Numbered from the stretch's first letter, positions 46,282-56,322 are shown. The stretch: DNA of 64,000 bases from JABMQB01 sp963666575 (GCA_963666575.2 CAXXYG010000019.1:62001-126000), one strand, 5' to 3'. A program made the numbers and translations. The notes: generated from the sequence alone by a model not told the origin.

Positions 46282-49200
46282 TGATTACTGTTTATAAAGC
46301 CTCTGCCGGGTCAGGCAAAACATTCCGGTTGGTGTTGGAATACTTAAAACTTATTTTAACCAACGAAACCAACTACCGCCGCATTTTGGCTGTAACTTTT
46401 ACCAATAAAGCGGCTGCCGAAATGAAAGAACGGGTGGTGAAACAGCTAGCCGAAATTGCCGGAGATGATCCGAATAATCCCTATACTTCAGCATTAATTA
46501 AAGAAACAGGGTTACCATTAAAAGCTTTAAAAACAAGGGCCTCAGCAGCACTAAAAAATATTCTTCACGATTACAGCCGGTTTTCAATCAGCACCATCGA
46601 TAAATTTACACAACGCATCATCAAAGCGTTTAACCGTGAAATAGGTATTTCGCCGGGCTACAAACTCGAATTAAACACTGATGTGCTGTTACAGGAGGCT
46701 ATAGACAGGCTTTTAGCCAAAATCGGATCGAATAAAGAGCTGTTAAATTGGCTTAAAAACCTTGCCGACGAGCGCATTAAAAACAACAAAAGCCTGTTTA
46801 TTAAATCTGAAATACAACAAATTGGGAAGGAGCTATTTAAAGAACAATTTCAACAATATTATACTTCAAAAACCCAAAAACTATTTGAAAGGTCTGAACT
46901 TAAATTATACAAAACCGAACTCCGGAAAATTGAACAAAGTTTTGTAGAACATTTGAAAACCCTAAGCTCCAATGCCCTGAACTTTATCGCTCAGAATAAT
47001 CTGGAGATAACCGATTTTTCGTATGGCAAAGGCGGAATAGTTGGTTTTTTTGAAAAACTAAAAGAAAATACCATTGTTTACCCCGGCACTCGTGTTCTAA
47101 AAGGAGCTGAAAATCCGGAAACTTGGGTGGCTAAAAAACATAAAAACCGCGATGAGGTAATGAATGTGGTAAACACTCACCTCCACCCCATCCTTCTATC
47201 CATTTTATCGGTTTACGATGCTGATTATGTCGGTTATATGTCGGCAAAAAAAATTCTGGGAAACCTTTATACTCTTGGCGTATTAAACGACCTTCAGCTC
47301 GAAATAAGCGAACTAAGGCACGAAAAAGGAATCCTGCCAATATCTGATTCAAATCTTCTGTTGAGCCGAATAATAAGTGAAAGTGATTCACCCTTTATTT
47401 ATGAAAAGCTGGGCAATATTTACAACCATTTTATGCTCGATGAATTTCAGGATACATCGGGTTTACAGTGGAATAACTTTAAACCACTTTTATTAAACTC
47501 AATTTCGGAAGGTAAAAACAACCTGGTAGTTGGCGATGTTAAACAATCGATTTACCGCTGGCGTAACAGCGATTGGAAAATTTTGGGGCATCAAATAGAA
47601 CATGATTTTTACGATGGGCAGGTGAACACCCAAATCCTTGAAAATAACTGGCGAAGTGATTCAAATATAGTTGAATTTAACAACGCTATTTTCCCAATCC
47701 TTGCAAAAACCCTTGGAGATGTTTTCGAAAACGACTATCAATCGGCATTTCCCGATTATACAACAACGGCAGAAGAGTCCATAAATAACATTTACGCCGA
47801 CGTCATTCAAAAACAATCGAATACCAATAACAATGGGCAAATTGAAATAAATTTTATTGAACATCAAAATCAGGAGGAATACACCGAAAACACACTTGAA
47901 CTTCTTCTAAATCAACTAAAACACCTTCAGGACAAAGGTGTTGAAGCAAAGAATACGGCCATTCTATTACGGTCGCACAAACAAAGTAACAGTATCATCC
48001 GGTTTTTACTGGAAGCTTCAGAACAACCACAAAATAAAAATTACAACCTTTCAGTTGTGTCAAACGAAGCACTTTTCCTTGGGTCATCGACATGTGCCAT
48101 ATTTGTGGTTGGCATTTTTATGCACCTTGACGACCCGGCTGATAAAATTATAAAAGCCACTCTTTTAAACGATTTTAAGCGGTATTTGACTATTTCAAAA
48201 GTTAAAATAAACAAGCAACAAAACCTACTTGATTTTGAACAAAAAGAGGAAACCGAATGGCACCTGGTTAATACATTCGAAGATGAATTTGAGAAGCTTT
48301 TGGGAGGCCAACTTAACCACTTAAAAGCTGAGATACTAAATACATCCATCGACGAAGCAATACTCCTAATTAGCAAAACATTTGGGCTTTTCGAATTTGA
48401 AGAAGAAACACCCTTCCTGCAGGCCCTGATTGACCAGGCAGCCCAGTTAAAATCTTCGCAGGGCAACAACATTTCATCGTTTTTGGAATGGTGGGACGAA
48501 AAAGGGTATAAACAATCGGTGAATGTCAATGAAAATTCTAATTCCATAAAATTACTCACCATTCATAAATCAAAAGGGCTTGAATTTGAAGCGGTGCTTA
48601 TCCCCTTCTTAAACTGGCCCCTTACCTGGGGAGGGAATCAAAGCCCTACAATATGGTGCCATCCGCATGAAGCCCCTTTTAACGCAGTTCCATTGGTTCC
48701 ATTAAAAGCGACCAAAGACCTGGCTAAAACCATCTTCTACAAGGAGTATTTTAATGAAATACTCCAATCGTACATCGATAATTTAAACCTTGTGTATGTT
48801 GCATTTACGCGTGCCAAGCTGGTTTTAATGGTAAATGCCCCGTTTAAGGCAAATGAAAAAAACACCAATCTTCAGAACCTTTTTTATACCACCATTAAAC
48901 AAATTTCGGAAACAAAATTGTTTGAAAATTCATGGGCCGAAGAAAATAACAAATTTGTATTTGGCACATTAAAATGGACCAGACAGTCCGAAAAGTCAAG
49001 CACAGAAACGCATACACCATCAAAATATGTGTTTAATGAATTCAGTAGCCGGTTAAAACTACGTTTAAATAACGATGATTTTTTTGAGAAGGATAACAAA
49101 GGAAAAACCATCAAAAACAAGGGGAAAATAGTGCATGAAATAATGGCTGGTATTAAAACCTCAACCGACGTAGAAAAAGCTTGTAAAAATGCCTTAAAAC

Positions 49201-49538
49201 AGCGTAAAATATCAGATGAAGAATATTCAAAGATAGTCCCCTGGATTTCAAGCCTGGTTCAATCCGATCAAGTAAAATGCTGGTTTTCTGACAAATACAC
49301 CATTTATAACGAACGAAATATATTATCGCCCAACACAGTTAAACGCCCCGATAGGCTGATGATTTCGGGTGATACAGCCGTAATAGTTGATTTTAAAATT
49401 GGCGGAAGCGAAATGCAACAATACAACCAACAAGTAATGGATTATGCCCTGGAAATAAAAAAAACCGGCATACAAAAAGTTACCGGGTATTTGTGGTATT
49501 TAAAAACCAACAACATCGAAAAAGTGTGCGAACTTTAA
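46281..49538 (+). CDS. UvrD/AddA-RecB-like ATP-dependent helicase-nuclease
   Basis: Double-strand-break repair helicase/exonuclease subunit. Walker A ASAGSGKT (residues 7-14), motif Ia AVTFTNKAAAEMKERV, Walker B FMLDEFQDTS, VVGDVKQSIYRWRNSD, motif V LTIHKSKGLEFEAVLIP, motif VI NLVYVAFTRAK. The C-terminus has a RecB-type nuclease: GKIVHEIMAG and RPDRLMISGDTAVIVDFKIG (the D...D-x-K core) with a Q-x3-Y-x-like QQYNQQVMDYALEI. 1,085 aa, normal. The partner AddB-like nuclease gene, often adjacent in this phylum, is not next to it here. ATG 46281. Confidence 0.93.
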   Translation: MITVYKASAGSGKTFRLVLEYLKLILTNETNYRRILAVTFTNKAAAEMKERVVKQLAEIAGDDPNNPYTSALIKETGLPLKALKTRASAALKNILHDYSRFSISTIDKFTQRIIKAFNREIGISPGYKLELNTDVLLQEAIDRLLAKIGSNKELLNWLKNLADERIKNNKSLFIKSEIQQIGKELFKEQFQQYYTSKTQKLFERSELKLYKTELRKIEQSFVEHLKTLSSNALNFIAQNNLEITDFSYGKGGIVGFFEKLKENTIVYPGTRVLKGAENPETWVAKKHKNRDEVMNVVNTHLHPILLSILSVYDADYVGYMSAKKILGNLYTLGVLNDLQLEISELRHEKGILPISDSNLLLSRIISESDSPFIYEKLGNIYNHFMLDEFQDTSGLQWNNFKPLLLNSISEGKNNLVVGDVKQSIYRWRNSDWKILGHQIEHDFYDGQVNTQILENNWRSDSNIVEFNNAIFPILAKTLGDVFENDYQSAFPDYTTTAEESINNIYADVIQKQSNTNNNGQIEINFIEHQNQEEYTENTLELLLNQLKHLQDKGVEAKNTAILLRSHKQSNSIIRFLLEASEQPQNKNYNLSVVSNEALFLGSSTCAIFVVGIFMHLDDPADKIIKATLLNDFKRYLTISKVKINKQQNLLDFEQKEETEWHLVNTFEDEFEKLLGGQLNHLKAEILNTSIDEAILLISKTFGLFEFEEETPFLQALIDQAAQLKSSQGNNISSFLEWWDEKGYKQSVNVNENSNSIKLLTIHKSKGLEFEAVLIPFLNWPLTWGGNQSPTIWCHPHEAPFNAVPLVPLKATKDLAKTIFYKEYFNEILQSYIDNLNLVYVAFTRAKLVLMVNAPFKANEKNTNLQNLFYTTIKQISETKLFENSWAEENNKFVFGTLKWTRQSEKSSTETHTPSKYVFNEFSSRLKLRLNNDDFFEKDNKGKTIKNKGKIVHEIMAGIKTSTDVEKACKNALKQRKISDEEYSKIVPWISSLVQSDQVKCWFSDKYTIYNERNILSPNTVKRPDRLMISGDTAVIVDFKIGGSEMQQYNQQVMDYALEIKKTGIQKVTGYLWYLKTNNIEKVCEL

Positions 49539-49583
49539 TATCGCTTCCGAAAAAAAACTATTTTTGCAAAAAATGTTTTTAAA

Positions 49584-50027
49584 ATGATTCAACGCATTCA
49601 ATCAGTCTATATTCTTGTAGCCGCCATTTTTATCGGATTTTTACTGGCTTTGCCCTTGGCCGAAATTGCAGCCAATGGCGAAGTGTATGTATTTAAAGCA
49701 ACTGGTGTTTATAACGGCACCAGCCTTATATTCAGCGGCATTCCAATTTTAGGTTTTATTGGGTTAATTTGGGTATTACATTTTGTAGCCCTTTTAGGCT
49801 ATAAAAAACGCATTAGGCAAATGCGGGTATTGGTTTTTACAATCATTCTAATGTTAGGATTATTTGGATTGATGTACTATTTCACCTATGCCAGCTTCGA
49901 AAACGAACAGGTAGCATTTAAAATTCCGGTGGTTTTCCCTTTGGTTGCGATTATACTCGATTATTTGGCCATCAGGGCAATTGGGAAAGATGAAGCAATG
50001 ATTAGAAGTATTGACCGGATCAGATAA
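49584..50027 (+). CDS. DUF4293 family membrane protein
   Basis: 147 aa with four membrane helices. MIQRIQSVYILVAAIFIGFL start, a short loop with VYVFKATGVYNGTS, then IPILGFIGLIWVLHFVALL, MRVLVFTIILMLGLFGLMYYF and PLVAIILDYLAIRAIGKDEAMIRSIDRIR. This matches the Bacteroidota DUF4293 family, whose role is unknown. 46 bp after the helicase gene and 3 bp before the nucleotidyltransferase gene, so all are probably one operon. Confidence 0.9.
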   Translation: MIQRIQSVYILVAAIFIGFLLALPLAEIAANGEVYVFKATGVYNGTSLIFSGIPILGFIGLIWVLHFVALLGYKKRIRQMRVLVFTIILMLGLFGLMYYFTYASFENEQVAFKIPVVFPLVAIILDYLAIRAIGKDEAMIRSIDRIR

Positions 50028-50030
50028 TAA

Positions 50031-50759
50031 ATGAAAGCACTCATATTTGCCGCAGGAGTAGGAAGCCGTTTAGCTTCCGAAACTCATAATAAACCAAAAG
50101 CGCTTGTAAAAATTGGCTCAAAAACGTTGCTTCAAATAGTTATCGAAAAACTGGCAGCCTTTGGTATCAGCGAAATGGTGGTTAATGTACACCACTACCC
50201 CAACAAAATAATCCGCTTTTTAGAACAGCATAACAATTTTGGAGTACATATTACCATTTCCGATGAACGGAAAAAACTGTTGGAAACAGGTGGTGGTTTA
50301 AAAAAGGCCGCACCTCTATTGGCCGGCAACGAACCCATTCTGATTCACAATGTAGATATTTTACACGACATAAATTTTCAACATATAGTAGATTTTCACA
50401 CCCGGTCGAAAAGCCTGGCAACCATTGCTGTACGGAAAAGGGAAACACAACGTTATTTCCTATTTAATGAGGAAATGGAATTGGCCGGATGGAAAAACAA
50501 ACAAACCGGCGAAGTAAAATTGTGTGACAAAAACGATAAAAACACCCTCACCGAATTGGCATTCAGCGGCGTTCATATTATTGACCCATCTATATTTAAA
50601 TACATTTCCCAAACCGGTAAATTTTCGATTGTTGATGTGTACCTGCAACTGGCAAAAACACACAAAATTTCGGGTTTCTACGATACATCCGAATTGTGGA
50701 TGGATGTAGGCAAACCCGATCAGTTGACTAAGGCTATTCAATTATTTGGTGGCAAATAG
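50031..50759 (+). CDS. Sugar-1-phosphate nucleotidyltransferase (MurU-like)
   Basis: 242 aa, NTP_transferase fold. MKALIFAAGVGSRLASETHNKPKAL (GxGxRL and catalytic Lys), ETGGGLKKAAPLLAG, NVDILHDI (metal-binding Asp), GVHIIDPSIF and LWMDVGKPDQL. Length and motifs fit N-acetylmuramate-1-phosphate uridylyltransferase (MurU) of the cell-wall recycling bypass or a mannose/glucose-1-phosphate enzyme; these cannot be separated from the sequence. An AmgK-like kinase gene is not adjacent. ATG 50031. Confidence 0.85.
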   Translation: MKALIFAAGVGSRLASETHNKPKALVKIGSKTLLQIVIEKLAAFGISEMVVNVHHYPNKIIRFLEQHNNFGVHITISDERKKLLETGGGLKKAAPLLAGNEPILIHNVDILHDINFQHIVDFHTRSKSLATIAVRKRETQRYFLFNEEMELAGWKNKQTGEVKLCDKNDKNTLTELAFSGVHIIDPSIFKYISQTGKFSIVDVYLQLAKTHKISGFYDTSELWMDVGKPDQLTKAIQLFGGK

Positions 50760-50967
50760 AAAAGCAGTTCTGGCTAAACTTCTACAAAAAAACCAACAAT
50801 CAGCCAAACTTTAGCCTTTTAATGCGTATAACAAATGCTCCAATTGGGACAATCCCTTTAAAATGATGGAAAAAAAATTCCCTTCCTGAATATGCTCCAT
50901 CCTTAATGCTCCTTTTAGATAAAATTTTAGCTTTGTAGAGTTAAATTAAAAACCAACGCTCACCTAA

Positions 50968-53130
50968 ATGCCAGCAAAACGAACTATCAGTCAACTAGCG
51001 CTGATTTTGACACTTATTTTATTCTTTCCTGAGAAAACATTAGCCAATTTACATTGGGAAACTATTTTTTATTCCGACGTTGTTTTTCAATACACCACCA
51101 GTAATTCGGGGATTCCCGATCCCAACTGGCGCAATCCCGATTTTGATGACTCGGGATGGAAATTGGGAGAAGGTGGAATTGGGTATTCCGATGAGGATGA
51201 TAAAACAATTATTGATGCCACTATTGCACTTTTTTTACGGCATACTTTTACTGTTTCCGATAAAACTGAAATTGAAAGAGCAATTTTAAGTATTGATTAC
51301 GACGATGCATTTGTGGCTTATCTAAATGGCACAGAAATAGCCCGTTCAAAAGGTTTATCAATAGGTTTTCCCGACTTCGATGAAATTTCAACGCACCTAC
51401 ACGAAGCCGTTGTTAAACAAGGAGGAAAACCTGAAAGTTTTATTGTTGAAAAAGATCAAATTGCAAAGCTGTTACAAACTGGTGACAATGTGCTGGCTGT
51501 TGAAGTTCACAATGCAGGTATAAATTCATCCGATATGTCGTCAACACTGTTTTTCTCTGTTGAACTTAATACCGATGAAACCCGCTACTTGGCAACCCCT
51601 TCCTGGTTTGAAATTCCCATTGATTTTAGTGGCTCCAACCTTCCGGTTTTTGTCATAAATACTTATGGAAATACAATTATTGATGACCCAAAAACAGATG
51701 CGCACCTTGGTGTGATATACAATGGCCCTGGTCAACGAAACAGGCTCACTGACCCCTTTAATGATTACGATGGAGTAATTGGTATTGAATTAAGGGGAAA
51801 TTCGACACAGTCTTTTCCAAAAAAGCCCTATTCTTTTGAAACACGAAAGGAGACTGGCGAAAATTACGATGTGGCTTTACTTGGATTCCCCAGAGAAAAT
51901 GATTGGATTTTACGCGCTTCATATTACGACCATACTTTTATTCGTAATCCACTGGCACACCACATGTCGCGAATAATGGGCAACTGGTCAAGTGGAAACA
52001 AACATTGTGAAGTAGTGTTAAATGGCGAATACCAGGGTGTATATATTCTGCTCGAAAAAATAAAACGGACAAAAAACAGGCTCAATCTCGAAAAACTTAC
52101 AAGGAATGAAATTTCGGGCGAAGAAATAACCGGAGGATATATTTATGAAATTGCCGGGCAAACCGATCATTTTGGCGAAGCCAGGCGGCTCAGGTATCCT
52201 AACTTTGAAGAAGTTGCGCCCGAACAGTTAAGTTATATAAAAAAATACGATAATGATTTCCGCAAGGTGATGGAAACACTTTCATCGGAAGACCCGGCAA
52301 GTATTTATAACGAATGGATTGACCTGCAATCGTTTGTCGATTATATGCTAGTTCAGGAAGCAACACGGAATCCTGACGGATACGGATGGAGCTGCTATTT
52401 CCATAAAGATAAAAATGGAAAACTTAAAGCCGGCCCTGTTTGGGATTTCGACCAGGCTTTAAACAACTCGACTTACCGCGATGGTGACCGGTGGTATGGA
52501 TGGAGCATTGATTACCAGTTATGGCCCGACCCTCCGTTTTATATGAAAATGATACACGAGCCTTATTTCGAATCGCAAATGAAAAAACGCTGGGAAACCT
52601 TAAGGGAAAATGAATTCCGTACCGACAATTTGTTTTATTATATCGACTCAATTGCTGAAAGTTTATCGGAAGCTACCGAGAGGAATTTTGAAAAATGGCC
52701 CACCCTCGGGCATCAAATATGGCGTGAATTGCCAGGTTTTAATTTGCTCGACACGTATCCCAAACAAATTAGTAATTTAAAAAGTTACCTCGAAAAAAGA
52801 TTAAACTGGATCGACCAGGAATTGGCCAAAGTATCGGTATACGCAGTAGTTGAAAAAATACAAAATGAAACGGAACTTATATTGTACCCAAATCCGGCTA
52901 AAACACATCTGAATGTCGATATTACTCTCTCTCATAATGAACCGGTTGAGCTTTCCATTTATAATAGCCTGGGGCAAAAAATACAACAAATCAAAACAAT
53001 ACCCCATTTTGCCGGAAAAAACCACCACCGTATTCATCTGGCACAAAATATATTACCGGGAGTATATATTTTGCAGGTTCGTATAGGAAATTCAAAAATT
53101 ATAACACAGCGATTTATAAAAGGAAATTAA
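50968..53130 (+). CDS. CotH-kinase-family protein with T9SS sorting domain
   Basis: 720 aa, secreted. Signal peptide to about residue 27. A carbohydrate-binding-like beta-sandwich (30-195: IPDPNWRNPDFDDSGWKLGE; TEIERAILSIDYDDAFVAYL; NVLAVEVHN). CotH domain about 210-600: GVIGIELRGNSTQSFPKKPY, LRASYYDHTFIRNPLAHHMS, NGEYQGVYILLEKIKRTKNR, and the catalytic-type AGPVWDFDQAL. C-terminal T9SS tail from LYPNPAKTHLNVDI to QRFIKGN. In other organisms CotH proteins phosphorylate secreted proteins. In Bacteroidota the family is widespread with unknown substrates. ATG 50968. Confidence 0.9.
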   Translation: MPAKRTISQLALILTLILFFPEKTLANLHWETIFYSDVVFQYTTSNSGIPDPNWRNPDFDDSGWKLGEGGIGYSDEDDKTIIDATIALFLRHTFTVSDKTEIERAILSIDYDDAFVAYLNGTEIARSKGLSIGFPDFDEISTHLHEAVVKQGGKPESFIVEKDQIAKLLQTGDNVLAVEVHNAGINSSDMSSTLFFSVELNTDETRYLATPSWFEIPIDFSGSNLPVFVINTYGNTIIDDPKTDAHLGVIYNGPGQRNRLTDPFNDYDGVIGIELRGNSTQSFPKKPYSFETRKETGENYDVALLGFPRENDWILRASYYDHTFIRNPLAHHMSRIMGNWSSGNKHCEVVLNGEYQGVYILLEKIKRTKNRLNLEKLTRNEISGEEITGGYIYEIAGQTDHFGEARRLRYPNFEEVAPEQLSYIKKYDNDFRKVMETLSSEDPASIYNEWIDLQSFVDYMLVQEATRNPDGYGWSCYFHKDKNGKLKAGPVWDFDQALNNSTYRDGDRWYGWSIDYQLWPDPPFYMKMIHEPYFESQMKKRWETLRENEFRTDNLFYYIDSIAESLSEATERNFEKWPTLGHQIWRELPGFNLLDTYPKQISNLKSYLEKRLNWIDQELAKVSVYAVVEKIQNETELILYPNPAKTHLNVDITLSHNEPVELSIYNSLGQKIQQIKTIPHFAGKNHHRIHLAQNILPGVYILQVRIGNSKIITQRFIKGN

Positions 53131-53485
53131 TATTCACAGGAAACAAAATATGGGCAGGCTTTACTTTGTTTCATTTTTACAATGTACAACATCATATTTA
53201 ACATAACATATGCGAATCCATTTGTTGTTACTTCTATTTATTATATTAAAATTTATAACACATAAAAACCGGCAGCACACAGGAAAAGGATTCTGATTCC
53301 CATCGAAAAGTGAGAAAGGACTGTACCCCCGGATTTTCTGAAAAACTTTAATTAATGACATGAGTTAAATTAAAGCTTATACAAGTATTTGTATAATTAA
53401 AAAAACAGGTATAAACGAAATAAACACAAACCATTAAGCTCAAAACATCAACAAAGCCACTCATCTGACATACAATTTTGAGAAA
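53131..53485. other. Non-coding stretch upstream of the small membrane peptide
   Basis: About 355 bp, AT-rich. It includes the inverted repeat TATACAA-GTAT-TTGTATA (53378-53395). A minus-strand frame at 53161-53361 has no recognisable features. I see no gene here. Confidence 0.4.
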
Positions 53486-53593
53486 ATGAAAACACAAACA
53501 ACAACAAATAAGTCCATCATCCTAATCATTGGACTTATTGCATTCACAATTCCATTCTATTTTACTATTGGCTACTTTAATTTTTCTTATTAA
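53486..53593 (+). CDS. Putative 35-aa single-pass membrane peptide
   Basis: ATG 53486 opens a 35-codon frame: MKTQTTTNKSIILIIGLIAF then TIPFYFTIGYFNFSY and TAA. A polar, basic N-terminus and one hydrophobic helix (residues 11-28) give it the form of a small membrane protein. No family recognised. It stands alone in an approximately 700-bp gap before the unrecognised 404-aa gene. Coding status rests only on composition and start context. Confidence 0.45.
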   Translation: MKTQTTTNKSIILIIGLIAFTIPFYFTIGYFNFSY

Positions 53594-53846
53594 CTTAGTA
53601 ATGATTTGTTTAGCATAGTTACCAATGTTTTTTGGGGATTGACTGTATGATGTGAGATTATAAAGGAAAGTTCCTCTCTTGCAACAAAGGCAAGTGCGAG
53701 AAATTGGCAGTAAAATTACCCTTATCCACTCATCCTCCAATGGCAAACAATTTGCCTTCGGCACCCAAATATTAAAGCTCAAATTACAAATACCTGCCAA
53801 GGTTTTTAAATTGAGGTAAAATAAGTTAACACCAATTACTACGTTT
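53594..53846. other. Non-coding stretch upstream of the 404-aa gene
   Basis: About 250 bp with no recognisable gene. A minus-strand open frame crosses it (53522-53992) but shows no family features and overlaps the start of the 404-aa gene. Confidence 0.35.
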
Positions 53847-55061
53847 ATGAAACGTAAAAAGAAAAAAAATAGCTCCCCAAACAAACAAGAATTTCGGCAC
53901 AATTGTAACGAGTTTCTTAAAAAGATGAAAAATGTAATTGCTCCCTTAGGCGATGTTTCCGCTTTCAATTTACTTGACAAAACGGAGCTCACTATATTAC
54001 ACCATTGTCGTTTGCGGCCATATAAAATTATTAATCCAAACGGGCAATCTAAAGTAAGTAGTTATAACCTTCGCTTTATAAACAATAAATTAAGCGATTT
54101 ATTACACAAATCATTTATTGAGGTTGGCAAATCAAAAACAAAAATTAGTTTATATGATTTTTCAGTTTATGTGGAAACCCTATATCTTATCTGGCGAAAT
54201 ATGCCAGAAGATAATCCGAAGATTGCAACCGAATTTCAAGCATGTTTCCCTTTTTTTAACGAAGACTATAAAAATACAAGGAAGGAAGCTTTTGTTCAAA
54301 TAAAAAAAAACCTGAGCTTACTGGCCTGGTTATACTCCGACTTTACCAACAACATCATCCGGTTTGTACAAAAAAAAATAGAGAAAAAATCGTCGCCATT
54401 TGACAATTCAGCTTTTTACAACAATTTGATTATTGATCTAAAACAAGCAAAAACGGAGCTATTAACAATAGATGGCAATAAACGAAGAGTATACCAAATA
54501 CACATAACTAAAAATCAGGAGTTTGTAGATTTTACTATTCCGCCTGAAAATCTTGGTATCACAAAACAGTTTCCGATAAAAGTTTTTATTCAACAGCATG
54601 CTTTGAACCGGATTGGGGAAAGGATAGGTAAACTTTTTATGTATCTGAGTTATTTGTTTATAATTACGGCAATTCTGAGAGACCCCATTCCTATAAGAAA
54701 TAAAAACAGCTTTTTGTTTCCGTTAACACACAATAATATTAAATTAGGTTATTTAAAAGGAGATATTACAACCAACAAATTGGTAATCCGAACTTTCCTG
54801 TTTATTACCAACAACGGGACACCTGAAGGAAATAAATTGCACAACCTTGTTGGGCTTCAAAAAATTGATAAAAAATTCCTGGGAATAGACAAATTAAGTA
54901 CTTTTATTCTTTCCGATATAAAAGAAAATGAAAAATTAAAGGCCTTGTTTTATCAAGCAGGTTGTGGTGATTTGTTCAAGCTTGATAGATCCATATTAGA
55001 TCAGCCTAACAAAAAAGAAATTGCCTGCGCTGAATATTTAATCCACTATCTGGATATATAA
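53847..55061 (+). CDS. Unrecognised 404-aa cytoplasmic protein with HALxRxxER motif
   Basis: Basic N-terminus (MKRKKKKNSSPNKQEFRHN), largely alpha-helical first half (NFLLD..., KKNLSLLAWLYSDFTNNIIR), then a mixed domain: VYQIHITKNQEFVDFTIPPE, VFIQQHALNRIGERIG (residues about 246-261), a hydrophobic stretch LFMYLSYLFIITAIL, KLGYLKGDITTNKLVIRTFL and LHNLVGLQKIDKKFLG. The HALxRxxER element resembles the start of DUF4258/BrnT-like RNase-fold domains, but the match is only to this motif. No signal peptide. No operon partners: 254 bp past the small peptide, 204 bp before the GH26 gene. Confidence 0.7.
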   Translation: MKRKKKKNSSPNKQEFRHNCNEFLKKMKNVIAPLGDVSAFNLLDKTELTILHHCRLRPYKIINPNGQSKVSSYNLRFINNKLSDLLHKSFIEVGKSKTKISLYDFSVYVETLYLIWRNMPEDNPKIATEFQACFPFFNEDYKNTRKEAFVQIKKNLSLLAWLYSDFTNNIIRFVQKKIEKKSSPFDNSAFYNNLIIDLKQAKTELLTIDGNKRRVYQIHITKNQEFVDFTIPPENLGITKQFPIKVFIQQHALNRIGERIGKLFMYLSYLFIITAILRDPIPIRNKNSFLFPLTHNNIKLGYLKGDITTNKLVIRTFLFITNNGTPEGNKLHNLVGLQKIDKKFLGIDKLSTFILSDIKENEKLKALFYQAGCGDLFKLDRSILDQPNKKEIACAEYLIHYLDI

Positions 55062-55265
55062 CAAACTAATGCGTCCCTGTTTAAGCAAGGCTTCTTTTGA
55101 TGCCTTTTTACTGTTTCACCGATCAGTACCAACACAATAATTTGAATAATCGGTTTTGAAGGCTTTTAATGAAAAACTTATATCTCCTCTATAATCTGCG
55201 CCAATTTTTGTAGTTTTAATGCTTTCAAAAAATGATACTAAACAAGATTCACTTTGTAAGATACT

Positions 55266-56252
55266 ATGAAGATATTAGCTAAAAACTCTATGAAGAAACT
55301 TCAACTAATAACCGTCTTGATCCTGATGTTTGCCTCCATTCAAACAGATGGCCAATCATCTCAAGTATTGGATTATTTATACAGCAATTCGGGGAAACAA
55401 ATCATTTCCGGGCAACACAACAAAGAGCCAAATGCAAAACCAGCACTATGGACCAACTTCATCAAAAGAACCACCGGAAAATACCCTGCCTTGTGGAGTG
55501 GCGATTTTTTGTTTCAACAGGAAAATATCGATAACAGGTGGGGTATGATTAAAGAAGCAAAAAAACAATGGGAGAATGGAGCCATCATTAACCTGATGTG
55601 GCATGCCTGCCCACCCGACGAAGGGGAACCTTGTGGCTGGGATCCCGGATTACTTAACGCTCAATTGGATGATGCACAATGGAAGGAACTAATTACCAAA
55701 GGCACACCACTCAACCTACGATGGGAAAAAAGAATGGATGATATTGCTGTTTACCTGCAATTCCTGGAAGATAATGGTGTAGAAATACTTTTTAGGCCTT
55801 TGCACGAAATGAACCAGGGGAAATTTTGGTGGGGGGGCAGGCCTGGCCCCGATGGCACAGCTAGGCTTTACCAAATTATCCATGAATATTTTACAATCGA
55901 TAAAGGTTTATCCAATTTAATATGGGTTTGGGACATGCAGGACATGAGCCGTGATTTTGAAGACTATAATCCCGGGAAAAACTATTGGGATGTATTTGGT
56001 TTTGACATTTACGACAAAGGGTACGATGTATCGTGGTATAACTACATTCTTCCTATTGTTGGAGATAAACCTATGGCTATTGGTGAATGTTCAACACTCC
56101 CCTCTCCTGCTGTAATTGAATCTCAGCCGAGGTGGGTATTTTTTATGCCCTGGGCTGAATTGGTAAAAGAAAGTAACTCAACTGAAAAAATTATTGAAAT
56201 TTATAACCACCCAAAAGTTATTATCCGCGAAAATATGCCGGGGTGGAAATAA
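55266..56252 (+). CDS. GH26 beta-mannanase-like glycoside hydrolase
   Basis: 328 aa, secreted. Signal peptide MKKLQLITVLILMFASIQTDGQ; ATG 55266 is used but 55290 is an equally good start that leaves just this peptide. GH26 hallmarks: GKQIISGQHN, YPALWSGDF, INLMWHACPPDEG, acid/base Glu181 in FRPLHEMNQGKFWWGG, IWVWDMQDMS, DVFGFDIYD and nucleophile Glu274 in PMAIGECSTLPSP. Predicted to cut beta-1,4-mannan or a related glucan. It is a single plus-strand gene, convergent with the VCBS genes (70-bp gap), not inside a SusCD locus in this window. Confidence 0.92.
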   Translation: MKILAKNSMKKLQLITVLILMFASIQTDGQSSQVLDYLYSNSGKQIISGQHNKEPNAKPALWTNFIKRTTGKYPALWSGDFLFQQENIDNRWGMIKEAKKQWENGAIINLMWHACPPDEGEPCGWDPGLLNAQLDDAQWKELITKGTPLNLRWEKRMDDIAVYLQFLEDNGVEILFRPLHEMNQGKFWWGGRPGPDGTARLYQIIHEYFTIDKGLSNLIWVWDMQDMSRDFEDYNPGKNYWDVFGFDIYDKGYDVSWYNYILPIVGDKPMAIGECSTLPSPAVIESQPRWVFFMPWAELVKESNSTEKIIEIYNHPKVIIRENMPGWK

Positions 56253-56322
56253 CTGTAAAACCTTTATAAATTCTCTGCTAAATAATTAAAACCGCCGGTG
56301 AGCAAATAATTATGTTGGCAGG

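Noticed and set aside
53161..53361. Minus-strand frame of 66 codons
   Set aside because: No family features, no signal peptide or start context; low-complexity AT-rich DNA. Treated as chance.
53378..53395. Inverted repeat TATACAA/TTGTATA as a possible operator
   Set aside because: Short, AT-rich and without a known regulator nearby; likely chance.
53522..53992. Minus-strand frame of 156 codons overlapping the start of the 404-aa gene
   Set aside because: The overlapping plus-strand gene has better composition, and the minus frame matches nothing recognisable.
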